In this document: positions 21,284 through 36,200 of the stretch, one piece after another
Layout of the letters: every line of letters starts with the position of its first letter
Position numbering within the stretch: position 1 is the first letter of the stretch
NCBI RefSeq assembly: GCF_963576615.1
Contig: NC_088708.1
Span: 49,525,196 to 49,589,195, forward strand
Direction: 5' to 3'
Length of the DNA stretch: 64,000 nt
Source of the DNA: Watersipora subatra
Taxonomy: Eukaryota > Bryozoa > Gymnolaemata > Cheilostomatida > Watersiporidae
Notes under the pieces: generated by a model
Seen by the model: the letters and a program-made list of their open reading frames with translations, nothing else
The model's database searches: none
Told to the model about the DNA's origin: nothing
Translations under genes and position numbers: made by a program

Positions 21284-24200
21284 CTGCAACCCATACAAGA
21301 GCCAACCTCAGACTATGGCACACCAGAGGCAAAGGATATGACTTCAGGAAATGAACCTATAAGTCTATACAACTTTTCATCTAATTATATAATTCTTTAA
21401 AACTAATAATACTACAATGCTTGCTTGAAAGGCTAGGATCTAACGGAAGTCTTTGAAGGATGATTCTTTTTCAATTCAAATTATCAAAATTGTCAATTCT
21501 TGACAGAAAAGAGCCAGTGATAATCGGAAAAGTTACATAACCATTGTTGAAAACCAACTGGCTTTTTTGATGTCGCTGGACCATCAATTAATCTTTTTTA
21601 AATCCTGAAACTCACAGAGCGCTGCCAATGTGTTGATTTAAGTTTCTCAGACAAACATAATACAGTCACACAACATACAAGCTTAATAATACAGTCATAC
21701 CTCAACATACAAGCTTAATAATACAGTCACACCTCAACATACGAGCTTAATAATACAGTCATACCTCAACATACGAGCTTAATAATACAGTCATACCTTA
21801 ACATGCGAGCTTAATAATACAGTCATACCTTAACATACGAGCTTAATAATACAGTCATATCTCAACATACAAGCTTAATAATACAGTCACACCTCAACAT
21901 ACAAGCTTAATAATACAGTCATACCTCAACATACAAGCTTAATAATATAGTCACACCTCAACATACAAGCTAAATAATATAGTCACACCTCAACATATGA
22001 GCTTAATAATACAGTCATACCTCAACATACAAGCTTAATAATACAGTCTCACTTCAACATACGAGCTTAATAATACAGTCACACCTCAACATACAAGCTT
22101 AATAATACAGTCTCACTTAAACATAAGAGCTTAATAATACAGTCATACCTCAACATACAAGCTTAATAATACAGTCACACCTCAACATACAAGCTAAATA
22201 ATACAGTCACACCTCAACATACAAGCTTAATAATACAGTCATACCTCAACATACGAGCTTAATGTATTCTGGGACTGAGCTCACATGTCAATTTACCCGT
22301 GTCTCAAAACACTATTTTCTAAATAAAACAACTAAGTAAAAAGTAATGTTACCATATTATGAAAAGCCACCTAAAGCGTTTTTAATTGTTATAATTCGGT
22401 ACCTACACTAACAAAGTAACAAATACTCATTCAGTTGTTGTAATATAAAATGCAACATCACTATGTACACTACTGTATGGAGTTTTTACTTTCGAGACAG
22501 ACGTAGTGGATGGCGGTGGCCTGAGAGAGACTTGATAGCAACGAGTTCGGTACACTAAACTTTTGTGACGCTACGTAATAGAAACTTTGAAATTACTCCA
22601 ATGAAATTTAGCTTACTAAACACACACTTGAAGCTGAGTTTTAATCTTTTATTAAACTTGAATTTCGTCATATTTTGTTAATATCTGTTTCTGGTTATGC
22701 GCTTTTACCTCGGATTCACTATAACTTAACCAACCTGTTGAAAACTTTGTCAAACTGATACAGAGCGAAAAATTGAGCGATACTGTTCTCGAAAGCGGCC
22801 TCTCGCATACTTGGCCATATAGTGTAGCGGCCATCGAGAACCGACTTGTACGCTCGTATCTCAAAGATTACTCGTACCTCTAAGAAAAAACTTGCTAGAA
22901 AGTCAGCTTATATCTCGAGTTTCTCGTATGTTGAGTTTCTCGCATATAGAGGTCTGACTGTACTTCTTAAAAACCTTGTATACAACTTCCGGAAATGACA
23001 TAATCTCACTCTCTATAAACATTTATGTCAACTACACTATGAACATAACATTTTGTAGCTACATACCCGTCCGGCCTATTCCAGCGCTGCAGTGAACAAC
23101 AATAGGGGGGCCTCTGGGATGTCCCTGTTAACAATCAACAAGACTTCATTTACCAACAGGCTGAAGTAGAGATTGAAGACATTCATTGCAAAGGTAGAAG
23201 GAACAACTTTAGACCAAATAACTATGTCAGCATAGTTCAGATTTTTGATGACAATAGTGAGATGGGATGGTTCAAAGAGATGGTAAGGTAGCCCTAAACT
23301 AGTTGAAGTTCTTAGTCTATGACATTCCTAGTTCACTTAGTCTATGACATTCCTAGTTCACAATTTCCATACACTCTCTGATGAGACTCATTCAGAGTTG
23401 AAGGTATAAAACTATAGATCTGAAGACTGTTGACCGACTTGAAGTTCCCTTCAGGTTGTTAGAACAAGAGAGGCACCTTTAGAAAGGCAACCATAATATG
23501 TAATAAGAGCGCTGCTCACCGGATACCATTTGAATCTATACACATGGCAATAAAAACCACACAAATTATGAATTTTGTTAATCAACACGAGTGCTGAAGT
23601 TACAAATAACAGAAAAAAACTACATTAAAGTTCATGTTGCACCCACCTTCCATTCAGGCATCTCTTTGACAGATCTAGCCTGAGTCTCTCGGACACTTTT
23701 AACAAAATGGAGAAAAGCGTGCGAACTTGGCGGAATGCCATAGTCAGGCCACTTCAAGAAGAGCATATGTTTCACAAACCTCGTCTCCCCAGTCTAGAAT
23801 GACATAGAGTGGATGCAAAGCAAATCAAAGAGGAGCAAGGTCAAGAGTGATAAAAGCCTTGGATAGACTGGTAATATTCAAGCTGCCTTGTAACCGAAAT
23901 AACTGCCGTAAGTGAAACTACTTTTTAGCATTTACCAATGTATTACACAAAGAAGACCCACCAGTCATATTAACAATGTTTGCGCAGACAGTCATTTACA
24001 TAAATATACATTATACATCATAGGTATAGAGTTCGGCTCCCTTCTGCCATAGGCAAGGATGGTTCTCATCATTTAATGCATATGACTGATTATTTGTAAG
24101 TAGAAGTTGTCACCTCATGTTGTCTTAGGGGTGAAATGAGCATAAGCTTTAAACCATAACTGTCACGAACAACTTTTATCGTATGTTCTAGGTAAATCAG

Positions 24201-27200
24201 ACACGCTGATTCCGATTTTGTACTCAAAATAAAGATTAGTCCACTAACCTTCAAAGTCATTTAGGCTTTTTTAAAGCGTTTCAATATCTGTTTCAAAAAC
24301 AACACAATCGGCATTACAAGCTCCGCCCATAAATATGTGACGAAACCTAGCTTTTTCAGAAACGGAAGTTGGGAATGTTTAGTCCGATTTAGAATAATAG
24401 AGATGGGTGTCTTAAAACCCATTATAATCTAAATCCAGCCTGTAAAATAGTTTCAGTTTTTTATGAAAGGGATATAAACTATTTAAAATTGCTCGCAGCT
24501 TGTTACATGACGTTTAAATGGGCTGGACGCCGAGAAAAATGAGCTCAAAAAGCGCAGTTTTATCACGAGCTAGCGTTGTTATTGCGCTTTTTAAATATGC
24601 AATGCTAAATAGCTTATCTACCTTTCAGAGAAGACTGATATTATTTTTAAGGCTGAATTTAGATATTAATGGATTTTAAAACACCCATCTCTATTATTCT
24701 AAATCGGTCTAAACATCCCTACATAACTTCTGTTCCTAAAAAGCTAGGTTACGTCAAGTATTTATGGGCGGAGCTTGTTATGCCGATCGTGTTGTTTTTG
24801 AGACCGATATTAAAACGCTATAAAAAGTTCTTCATTACTCTGAAAGTTAGTGGCCTAATCTTTATTTTGATTATAAAATCGGAATCAGCATATCTGATTT
24901 ACCTAGTAAATATGATAAAAGTTGTTCGTGGCAGTTATGGTTTAATGCATTGCTAGAGGGCGCTATGTTATGTTCATTGATGTTCGAGTAAATAAGAAAT
25001 AGCGCATGCTTCATCCAGTAATTCTAACAGTGGTACTAATTTGCTCAACCGAAATAAAACAAACAATTTAAATGCATGTGCCAAAAAACAATTGAACTGA
25101 TGTTTTTTGTTTTTGTCTTAAACATAAATCATCTGTTCCAGGAGCGTTTACATTATTGGGGTGTTACTTTATACAAACTGAAAGATGCATGTAAATTGCC
25201 CAATCCATTCCAAGATCTTTTTAAACTCACCCCTTTGACCATACAATGAGGAAAAACTAGACCTAACATTGTATTATGTTGGCTGTAATGTAACTGCACT
25301 ATCGACAACTTTTCTCCTTTTTCTGATCAATTTTACTGGTTTTATAGACTATGATTGCGGTGATTTTACAATAAATCAATGGGAAATGTACTTCCTCAAC
25401 ATCCATTTACAACGATTTGTTTATTTTTCTAGACAGCGAAGTCTATTCTAACAAAGCAAAAACAAATTTTTACTGTAAAAAAAGCGGTGTCTACCTGCTT
25501 GTCATCTATTTGTATCCAGGAGTCAAGGTTACGATAAAAAATAACTTTCGACGATACTCCAACTCGTGACATTCAGATTGGTAGACCAACGCTCTAATGC
25601 CTGCGTCAATTGATCGCCTTTAAGGAATTTGAACAATTGCGCAGCTACCTATTCTCTGTTTTGTCGACACATCTGATGGTCTATCATAATGGACTAGAAT
25701 GTCATGATAGTTGTATGTATAATAGATACAACGCTATATGTACATCGCTTTTTCTTTCACAAGTGCGACGAGACATGTTACAATTCTTGATACTTGACGT
25801 TATATAGCATCTTTTGCGCAGTACGAAGCAAAAAATGCATAAATTTGTTACGTTATTTGGAATTTTTGTTATATGTTAGAAGGTATACGTTATAAGAGCA
25901 TCTACTGTATACTACAGGACGTAGACTATCCACACCTTCAAAGAGCTGCATGATTGTTCACGGTGTTACAATCGGTTAACGCCATGTTATGTAGTAGTCT
26001 TTTACTTGTAATTACCAAATTTTAAAATACTTGAAGCTCAAGTCTTCTTGTAACTTGGTAAACTGTAGAGGCACGTTTGATGACCGACTTGAAAAATGTC
26101 TAGCCTTGATCAGTTATTTGATGACAAAAAAGTGACCTTGTTAATAAATGTTTCAACCAATCACAATCTACTTTTCATTTGATGGCAAAAGAGTGACCTT
26201 GTTAATAAATGCTTCAACCAATCACAATCGACTTTTCATTTGATGGCAAAAGAGTGACCTTGTTAATAAATGCTTCAACCAATCACAATCGACTTTTCAT
26301 TTGATGACAAAAGAGTGACCTTGTTAATAAATGCTTCAACCAATCGCAATCTACCTATAGAATAATCGCTTCTAACGACGAAGAAGGGATGAACTAATAA
26401 GAGCAACAGCGTGGAATCACGTAGTGGAACACGCGTGAGAGATTACACTTTAATGATGAACTATGTCAATATATCGCAAGCACATTTTATTTTTTGAAAG
26501 ACTACAAACTCATTAAAAGAGTGAAATTATTTAACATACTCCAAAGGAAGTGTCAGTACGAAGGGCGGTCCCTTATCTGCCTCTTTATTAAATGATTTTG
26601 CTTCATGAAATCGGCTAACTGATTATTCAACTATCGGTAAAATATGATGCATCTATCTGTAAGGTATGCATGTTACCGATTCATTGGTAACATGCCAACC
26701 AATAGCCTGCTATAACCAATAATATTCGCCAAACAATTGTTTAAGAGTGTAGGTTTTTTCAGACTGCTGGCCAAATATGTTTTCACTTCTTTTTAAGTTA
26801 AATGAAGATTTCGCTTCAAATAGGCTGAAATTTTATGATACTTGTAAAAGTCTTCATTGTGCAATAAAAGATTGTTTCACCTGACCATGGTCCAAAAGGT
26901 CTTCAAATAAACAGGGTAATAAGAAGTTACGTTCATTACTTTTAGGCTATAGACAAGATATATGGCTAATAAAAACATTGCTACTGTCTTTAGTGAAAGA
27001 AGAGGAAGAATTTATTCTAAAAAAAACACTTACAGACTTGTTCGACACACAAAAAGTTGAGATTTGAAAGTCACCAGACTCCTCCACAGTCCTATCCATG
27101 TTCATAACGTTTATGTTTCCATAGGTTTCCAGTTCATTTACTTCTTGAGGCCAGTATGTTCCGCATTTCATTTTTCCTTTTTCAACTAACCTGGAAGAAT

Positions 27201-30200
27201 ATCAAATGGAATCATTACCCAGCGATTATCTAAAAGACACTAGTATGCATGCGAGCTGACATCTCTCCATTCAACATCAGCAACAAGACTGGTTCAGTGA
27301 CAGCGTTACAAGGACTTGCAGCGATGTGACAGGTAGCGGCATTACGAGCCTCCACATTGTTGCTTCAGTTTTTTTTATAAAATTCAGTATAACCAGAAAT
27401 AATATGTTTAACAATAACAATTGTTAGGTGCATAATACTATAAATATAGATTATACTAGTGTAAATAAGAACCTGGCACTTTATGAGTAACCCAACACAG
27501 CATCCATCTAACAAACATATAATAACAAACATAGAATAACCGAATTCAATAGCTAATCCATCTTGAAAAGATAACGCTTCATAAATTAAATCTTTATAGT
27601 CAACTCATTATCACTGGGTAAATGATAAACAAGATCTTGCCAAAAAGGTTCAAAATATGAAATGTCTAAACATCTCACTTAGTTGTCATGACGATCGTTC
27701 GAACTTTCTCCTGCCATATCATTCTCCAGAAATCTGCGAATGTTTTAGGCAAAGGTCCTTGGCAAGATATGTAGCCTCTTTTCTGATTGAAGCTGTTGAC
27801 ATGGTTGGCGTTGATATAATCCCCTTGCGCTCCTTGCATGGGCTCTAACAGAACTCGAGTAAAGTCGTAGCAGAGAACATCCGAGTAGCGATTTTTGCCT
27901 GCATTTACTGCCAGCCTACGGAACAGGACACAAAGCGTGCCTTTTACTTTCTTCAGTGATTTGCATCAGCTGTTAAAAACTGCTCACAAATGCATACATA
28001 GCTACTGGCAAACTTACAGTACATCTCGCTTAAAATTTGTAGAAATTACTATCACAGAAGGACAAAAATCACACAAACAAAGCAATGGTCAAATAAATCT
28101 GAAAATCGACTTATTACAGTTACTGAGCATCCTCGTGTATAAACCGTGATCATGCATAGGCCACATCCTAAACTTTGAAGGTTTTGTTTTTTGAGTTATA
28201 GGTATACAGCTTGTATAAACTGCACCCACTGTTCTATTTAACCTAGCCACGTGTGTCATTCGCCAATTCTACCGCCTCTCTCTGTCGTCACTCACACACA
28301 TTGGCCGACAAGGTGGCAATCGGCCAATGAGTGTTCTCAACTTCAGCAAACCACAGCAAATGAGTACCGAATCATCCAGAACAATTTGTAACCCATGTCA
28401 TCGAGAAAGACAAAATACGATGCGACATTTAAATTGAAACTTGCGAATGCAGCTTTGGAAACAACCAACTAAAATGATGCTAGTTTTTGGCCGCGATGAA
28501 AAGCAACCCGACAAATGGAATCAAGTGCTGGAAATGTCACATGACAGTTACAACGACTAATAACCTCATTACGTCACTACAAGTACTGGATACATCCTAA
28601 CGTCTTATTGTTGAATAAACTATGTTAAGCATTTGCGCATTCTAAAAAGTACCTTAATCTCAAACGTAGTCAGAAGTTTACAGATATAGTTGTTAAACTG
28701 CTTGCATAAGCCACACCCCAAACTTTTAAACATAATTTTAGGTTCACAAGTGTGGCTTATACACAAGGATTTACGATATTTACAATAATTATGATTACAC
28801 CAATAAATATTTACTATAATAAGACCAGTGTGTCTGTTGCCACGTTAAGAGCATTAAGAAAAAGATTGTCCCACACGGAAACTGACGCCAGAGCATCAGA
28901 TGCAAAGGCAAGCACACAATCACTGTACCACTCAGGGGCCTTAATGCTTCACGGAATAATTCTCTATATATACTGATTATTCATGATGATCTCTCACAGT
29001 GCGAAGGACTGGCAAGCGTACTAGTATGAATAAACTTTGTGTGAACATTTATTTGGAGGTTTTAGACAATTGCTGCAGTCAGACCTCTGACTATAAAAAA
29101 ATTAAAGATACATACTTATTTTATAGGACAAAGTGAGCTCACGCATAGCCACAACACAAACCTTGAATTATAGAAAGAGTCACGATGGGGCTCCATCTTT
29201 ATCCCCATGTACTCTGACACTAGACCAGACTTGCCGAGCTTACTCGCCCTTTGCAGCTGCTCGCCTGGAGAAAGCAGGTCTTCGATATTTTTAGAGAAAA
29301 CTGACTCAAACGGGTCTGTATCAGCCCAAGAAGGTGGCAGCGATGGTATGACAACACTTCGTTCCATCGGCACATCTCTAAAGCAAAAGCTAAATATGAT
29401 GCAAGACGAGACAATATAGAAAAAGATACTAGCTATTGGCGCAGGCATTGCTTAAAAAGATGATTCAGTGTTGGTACTAAAGCCTGCAGCTACTATTATA
29501 ACATCAATGGCCTGACATTGGGATGAATGTATTACCAGCCTCATGAACAGAGGAGAAAGTGAAGCGGGCTGGTGGTTAGTGCTGTATTTAGTAGAGTGAG
29601 TGAAGATAGCTAGTGGTTAGTGCTGTATTTAGTAGAGTGAGTGAAGATAGCTAGTGGTTAGTGCTGTATTTAGTAGAGTGAGTGAAGATAGCTAGTGGTT
29701 AGTGCTGTATATAGTAGAGTGAGTGAAGATAGCTAGTGGTTAGTGCTGTATTTAGTAGAGTGAGTGAAGATAGCTAGTGGTTAGTGCTGTATTTAGTAGA
29801 GTGAGTGAAGATAGCTAGTGGTTAGTGCTGTATTTAGTAGAGTGAGTGAAGATAGCTAGTGGTTAGTGCTGTATTTAGTAGAGTGAGTGAAGATAGCTAG
29901 TGGTTAGTGATGTATTTAGTAGAGTGAGTGAAGATAGCTAGTGGTTATTAGTAGTGAAAATAGCTATAGATAGGTTCTTGATAGCTATAAGACACATTCA
30001 CAGTTTTCCTCTCGGCAGCTACAGGATAATTTCAGAGATTGGTCTTTTTGACAGCTACGGGACACCGTCAGAGATTGTCTTCTTGATAATTACACAACAT
30101 TTTTAGACTGCTTAAAGAAAATTGTTAAAGGAAATTGCCTTCTCTCTTTTTTTCACACCTTCTACCAGTCGCACTGGTATTCTAAGGACCCATGACAAAA

Positions 30201-33200
30201 ATAGGAAGTAATGTTTAATACTATATGACCAACATGGAACCGAACTGTGTGAGGAATTCAGAGGTTGGCGCTGTGAGGAAGCTGCTGACATCAGAACTAA
30301 TTTACAGAACTCCAAGCTTTCGATAAATTTAAGACATCATATATTAACAAAATACTTTGTATGTCAAGACAAATATTCGCCAAAATTTAGCAATTTGGAA
30401 AAATTCATATGTTGAAGTGTGAGTGTAGGTTTTTAGTAAAAGGTCCATTAGCAAACTGTCTTTTTTAAGCTTAAATCATGTTTATGTAGTGGCACAATTC
30501 GAAAGAAGTTGGAGTAGTGCATAGCAATAGTAATACTAACAACACATTCGGATAAACCACTCAGACACTTGAGAATATAAAAAAGTTAACAAACGATCGG
30601 TGCAGAGACCGATCACAATGACATTGGCTATTAGCAAGCAGGGTGACAGCATGGAGAGATAACTCACTGCCTTGGAGGAGCGGGTGGAGGACCAGTTGGG
30701 GCACTACCATTTGATAACGACCGAGTAGACTGAGGGTGAGCAGTTGGTGTTCTTCGACTTTCCACGGGTCTTGCAGCAGGAAGTGGTCTGGAGGCTAACA
30801 AGGAATACCAAGTTGATAAAGCTATGAAGTAACTTTAAACCAAGAAATTAGAAAAGGATGTAGAATCAAACTTCCTACAAACGGTTGACATACCTTCATA
30901 CATGAAAACAAAACAACATCAGTGAATTGAAGAGTTGTACAGAAAACTGTAAAATATTTGGTAGAAATCTGTTAGTTTCTATCATAACAAAACGAAATTG
31001 TAGTTTCAGCAAATCGAACTCACATGCATCAAAGTGTTGTTCTGGGATTTGTGATAGGAGGTAGGACATGCAAAGTTTACAAACGTCACACACTAACGAC
31101 TTATGCTCATTTCAATTCATGCAAAAACCAATTTCAGATTTATCTTCCGTAGTCTGCCCTTTACAAATGGTGTGCTGAAATGCGGACGACTGCACTTGGA
31201 CAGTTGCATAAGCAAGTGTACATAGCAACACATTGAAAAAATGAGGCTTTCTCATATTTTTAAGGCAAAGATTTTGTGGGTGTAGTTTTTGTAGTATTTA
31301 AAATAGTTTCAAGTAAAGCAACCAAAAAAGCCTTTAGAAGCAAAACAAAAATTCCCATAATAAACTTTGCTGATTTCAAGCTATCATAATAGTGATATAA
31401 CATTGCTTGTATAGATGTCAGCAAGCAATAAATCTAAAATGCTCATCGATGTATACTAAAAAAACTAGGCACAATAACAGTGCACTCATAATCTCTTTGG
31501 GAGTGTGATTTATTTCTGTGATGAATATTTAGCTAGCATAAACAACAATCTACGAAAGCCTCAAACAAGAAAAATGTCAAGGTCATTAACCATTGCCCAA
31601 AGCATTGAAGTTTTGGTAAGATAAGTATATAGTCGACTACATAATGATTATAATGACTATAATTCGACTTTGTTGTTAACCTGCACGACTTTTTTGCAGA
31701 AATCGTTTGACACTCGTGTCGACCGATTATAAATTGTTACACGTACAAACTACATATGATTAAAGTAAAAAGGCCTGTCCGTTAGTTGTTTATACAAAAC
31801 CTATAACTCACACGATCAACAGGTTAAACACTCAGACAAACAAGTCCTGAAGATCAATTCTATCTAGCCACATATTTACCATCTGTAATATCCAAAAGTT
31901 GTTTGGGAGGCCCATAGTCGGGGTCCTTTACTCCTTCAAAGAACGCATGAACCGCTGGCTCAGGGAGCCTATGAATCTTGAGGCATGTGCGCAGCCAGGA
32001 GACATGGTTCACCGTATAGCTGCCTCCGAGGTGGGCTGGCAGAGCTTTGTGTGGAATATGACTGAGGATTTCCGTGTCGCTCACTGTATACACCTTTGAA
32101 ATAGTGAATATCATGTGAAATCTACTACCTGGTATTCAACTCTCACCTATGTACATCAACAAGTGCTGTTTAGATAGATAGTATAGTTTAACAAATTGCA
32201 ATCATGTAAAAACACACGCTTCAGAACGACTCAACATACGACTATTCTTGCTCTATTAAAAATTGCTGGCTTTTAATTGGTTTCTTATAGAATTGTGCCA
32301 GCGTGTACATTATATAGTAACAATATCATGGGATAACAACTCTCGAAGTTATATTCTGTCATTAATGAACAAGGTAATTGCTAAAATTTTCTTTGACTTC
32401 TACTACTTGATTATGTTATTGATTGTTAACAACTCATTAATCTAAAAACTGTGCTTACAAAGATCGTATGTTAGATTAATGATGAAAACAAGTTGCATGT
32501 TATTGATAAATCCATATCAACTGTATACGCAAGTAAAGTGCACATCACAATAAGCGCAGCTTGCTTTCCATAAGTCATATGAATAATATTTAAATTCTTT
32601 TAATTGTATTGTTTGTATTTAGACTGTGTAGAAACAGCAATACGCGTAAACAGGATTCAAGTATGAAAATGTCCCATTCATAAGCATGTAGATAGATTTA
32701 AAATGGAGCCAAGCCACTAAAACAGTACGCAATACTATGTCTTGGAACTGCCTTGACGAATCTCAGCAGGTTGTTTTCAAACCCAAGTATAAAATAAAAA
32801 TAAAACGATGTTTCAACCAGTAATCAGAAGATATTGAGAGAATAAAGCAAACCATATATGCACCCAACGTGATATTTGAACTTTTCGAAAAAATTTCAGC
32901 TAGCTGAAAAACAACAGCCTTGTAGGACACCTTCCCTAAGAACCAAGTGTTGATAAAGCAGCAAAACCAAGAAAAAGTGAGTTCGCCAAAATTTAACTTA
33001 TCAAACAGAAGAGGTCGACTTCTGCTTGAAATTGTTTGTGGTTTGACAACGACATTGTTTAACTACAAACAATTGCACGATAAATCATTCATTCATTAAA
33101 CAGACACAAACAACTTGTACTACATGTACTATTTATTATTAATGATGTCCACTATCAAAATCGCACGAGTCATTAACTCTCTATACATCAGATAACATCA

Positions 33201-36200
33201 TCTATCAAAACCTCAACAACAATGCTTCGGCGTGAAATCATCATCAGCTAATGGCATCATTATCATTGTTTGCCGTCTCTCACATCATCATTATCATAAT
33301 TTGTCATCATGAATGACTCACTCCATCCATCGCAATAGTCTACTGTTGCTACGTAATCCTATACGGAACTCAACTCATCCAGATTTCTATGGCAACTTAC
33401 CCTGTCTCTTAGTTTCTCCTTGACAAATAGACGAAGAATCTTAAAAGGGGCTTTGAACCAGAGAGGGGCCAACACTATGAGCACTTTCTTTAGTCGAGCT
33501 GGAAAGGAACCCTGGCAATATATGAAAATAAAGAATATCTAAGACCGGTCGCCGATAACAGCTGATCCCATAATGCAACTCATATTTGCCATGGTATAGC
33601 CCTAGGGTTCTCTAAATCTTGTATATAAAAAACTCTACAACAATAGGGTTCATTCTTTCTTATATGAAATTTTAATCATGAAATGATGGTAATATATTAT
33701 ATATTACTAGCTGTGCTACCCGGCGTTGCCCGAGAGTTACAAATCAGCTTATAAACAATGAGAAGTAATGAGAGTTGCCTGCCACTTGCTATTAGCCTGG
33801 CAGATTGCCAATGGAAAATTTTAGTAAGCTAACTAATGACAATCATTTACTTATGCAATCACCCTACGTGGTATGCAAAGCCGTTGGGTATGTGCTTCCA
33901 TATAACGGTTTATATCGTCAAGCTATCAACTGGGTAGCCCGTCAGACTCGCGAACGGTAGGGTCTGAGATCAAATCTTTTTCAGTACGGATTCTTTACGG
34001 ACTTTATTCTCTTTATTCTTTTTCATACGGACATACTTTGGGAAATATATATATGTAGATAGAGTCTATATTACATAGGAATGTCCCACATAGTAGAAAA
34101 CTTAGTCCAGTGCCTGTTATAAATACAAGTTCTCTAACCAAATGTAAGACGCAATATGTTTCGGAAAAAGATGATTTCCGGAACGCCAACGGTTTTACTT
34201 TAAATTTCGCGGTCTTACATTATACTGCTACTATAAAATATCGTATACATAACCAAAGGTTGTGCCCATTTTTTTATATTTTTGAGTATCTTGGTAGTAA
34301 TTTGATCTTCATTGAAATAGGCCACTCCTAACAGGAATTATTTCTGCCTACACCGTTGTTGTAAAAATACTAATGATAATATTATTATTGTTAACCATAA
34401 TGTTATTATGTTTATAGTAGTGCTTACTTGTTGTCAAACTTATCAGGAGAAACGAGATGACTAGACATTTCTTCAAGAGCACAACAGATATAAAAACATC
34501 TGTCCGTTAATGCAATATATAGATTAAAATCTAGAAATCCTACTATTGTACATCTTGCCTATTTAATGACCCTTTGAATTTCATGTATTGCTTGATGCTT
34601 TGAATGTGAGCTGTGTGCTGAATAATAATACACTACTGCCTAAAGGTCATGTAAAGAGAAGGCAACTTTAAAAGCATATTGCCGATTATGCATACACTAC
34701 AACCAATGATAACACTCTAGGAATACTGTATTCCCTATATATAAGAAATACCTACACTAAAAGTGACCAAACAAGTTCTCATAGCCATCAGCAGCACGCC
34801 ATTTCTGCCATTGTGCAGCTATATTTTCCAAAGTTTTGTTTGCAAAAATCTGTGCTTAATGAATATTCCTGGACTTACATGCCGGTATTTTTAGAAATAG
34901 ATTATTGTATGTATATACCTAAATGTACATAAAAGAGTGGCCGAAAAAGGTGACTGAAAAAAAATCCTCTGTGTTGGCTGATATAATTTCATAAGTAAAT
35001 CACTTGAGCTAAAGCGAAAAGCCTTGACCTCAATTGTAAAACGAGAACGTAAAAGAGTTAGGATTACAGAAATTCCCTAAGACGACGATGCATTTCATTG
35101 AGTTTGGCAAAATGATTTATTATAATAATGAGTGCAATGCAATGTTCACCCTAGTTTTTAACTACAATTTATTGATGTTGAGTGATCCTGATGTTGAGCA
35201 ATAGGCCACGCAACAAACTACAGTGATTTCCGTGCAAATCTGAACCAATCAGAAACATAATTTTTTTTCCATTCTGTAATCAGCCTAACCAGAATACCCA
35301 AGTTAAAATCACAAGCGAATTAACATATTGTAATATTGAAATAATTCATATATAAGAGTTAATAATCATTTTGAACACTAGTAATACAATTGAAAGGTGT
35401 ACAAACCAGTGTTTATGCCCTTTTAGTAAAACTGAGTCTACAACATGAAAAGAAGGTATGATTTTGTGGGAGCTGTGACAGGCTTAGCTACAACAGCATC
35501 AACATGCTGTATACACCCTTATGAATTCCGTTAAACATCAACATTTAAGTTGAAAATATTTTATATAAGTCACTCTGAAACAATTGAAATCATTGTTGGT
35601 CACATAAGTTTTACCCTCATTGGAATCCTGCAAATCACAGCAGTGTAATCAGGTCATTTACTAGCGAGTAATCTTTATATCGCAAAACATGAGCTGCCAC
35701 AAATTTGACCAACTAGTCGGATAAACAAGTAACAACCTGTGTGGATTGGTCAAACTTCATTTCCTGTAGGTGTTTTTTGAAAAGGCTGCACACCCAAAAT
35801 GGCCTCTTGCGTCGCTTTTAAAACATTATCCGCTCATGATAAAACATTAACACACATGTGGTATCGGTCTAATGGACCAGTCTAATCCAACCAACCTTGA
35901 GGAGGTTGAGTATCTTCACACTCAAATCATAGTCAAAGTTGCTGAACTTGGAGCCTGTCATGTCATAGACAAACACAAGACCATTCCTTTGGGTCTGTAT
36001 GCTACAAAAGAAAGTACAATTAACAACTTAAATTTATCAACAAATACAACAAGTCTCAAGCACTAGACTTGAACAACACTAGATTTTCGAAGAATATTTT
36101 GGCAAATTAACAGATGCAGAATTATTTGATGAAAAGGAAAGTTTTTATGTAGATGATTTTCCATGTTCAATTGATGCCGAAGATGATTATGAAGAAATAA

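Noticed and set aside
29555-29950. Another splice-site array (TACTAAATACAG units)
   Set aside because: Branch-point and AG words are present, but there is no pyrimidine tract, and exon 9 starts about 180 bases away. Not counted as evidence for the pattern.
35872-36066. Plus-strand 64-residue frame starting MDQSNPTN
   Set aside because: Antisense to PTPN9 exon 5, which matches the CRAL-TRIO core and has good splice sites.
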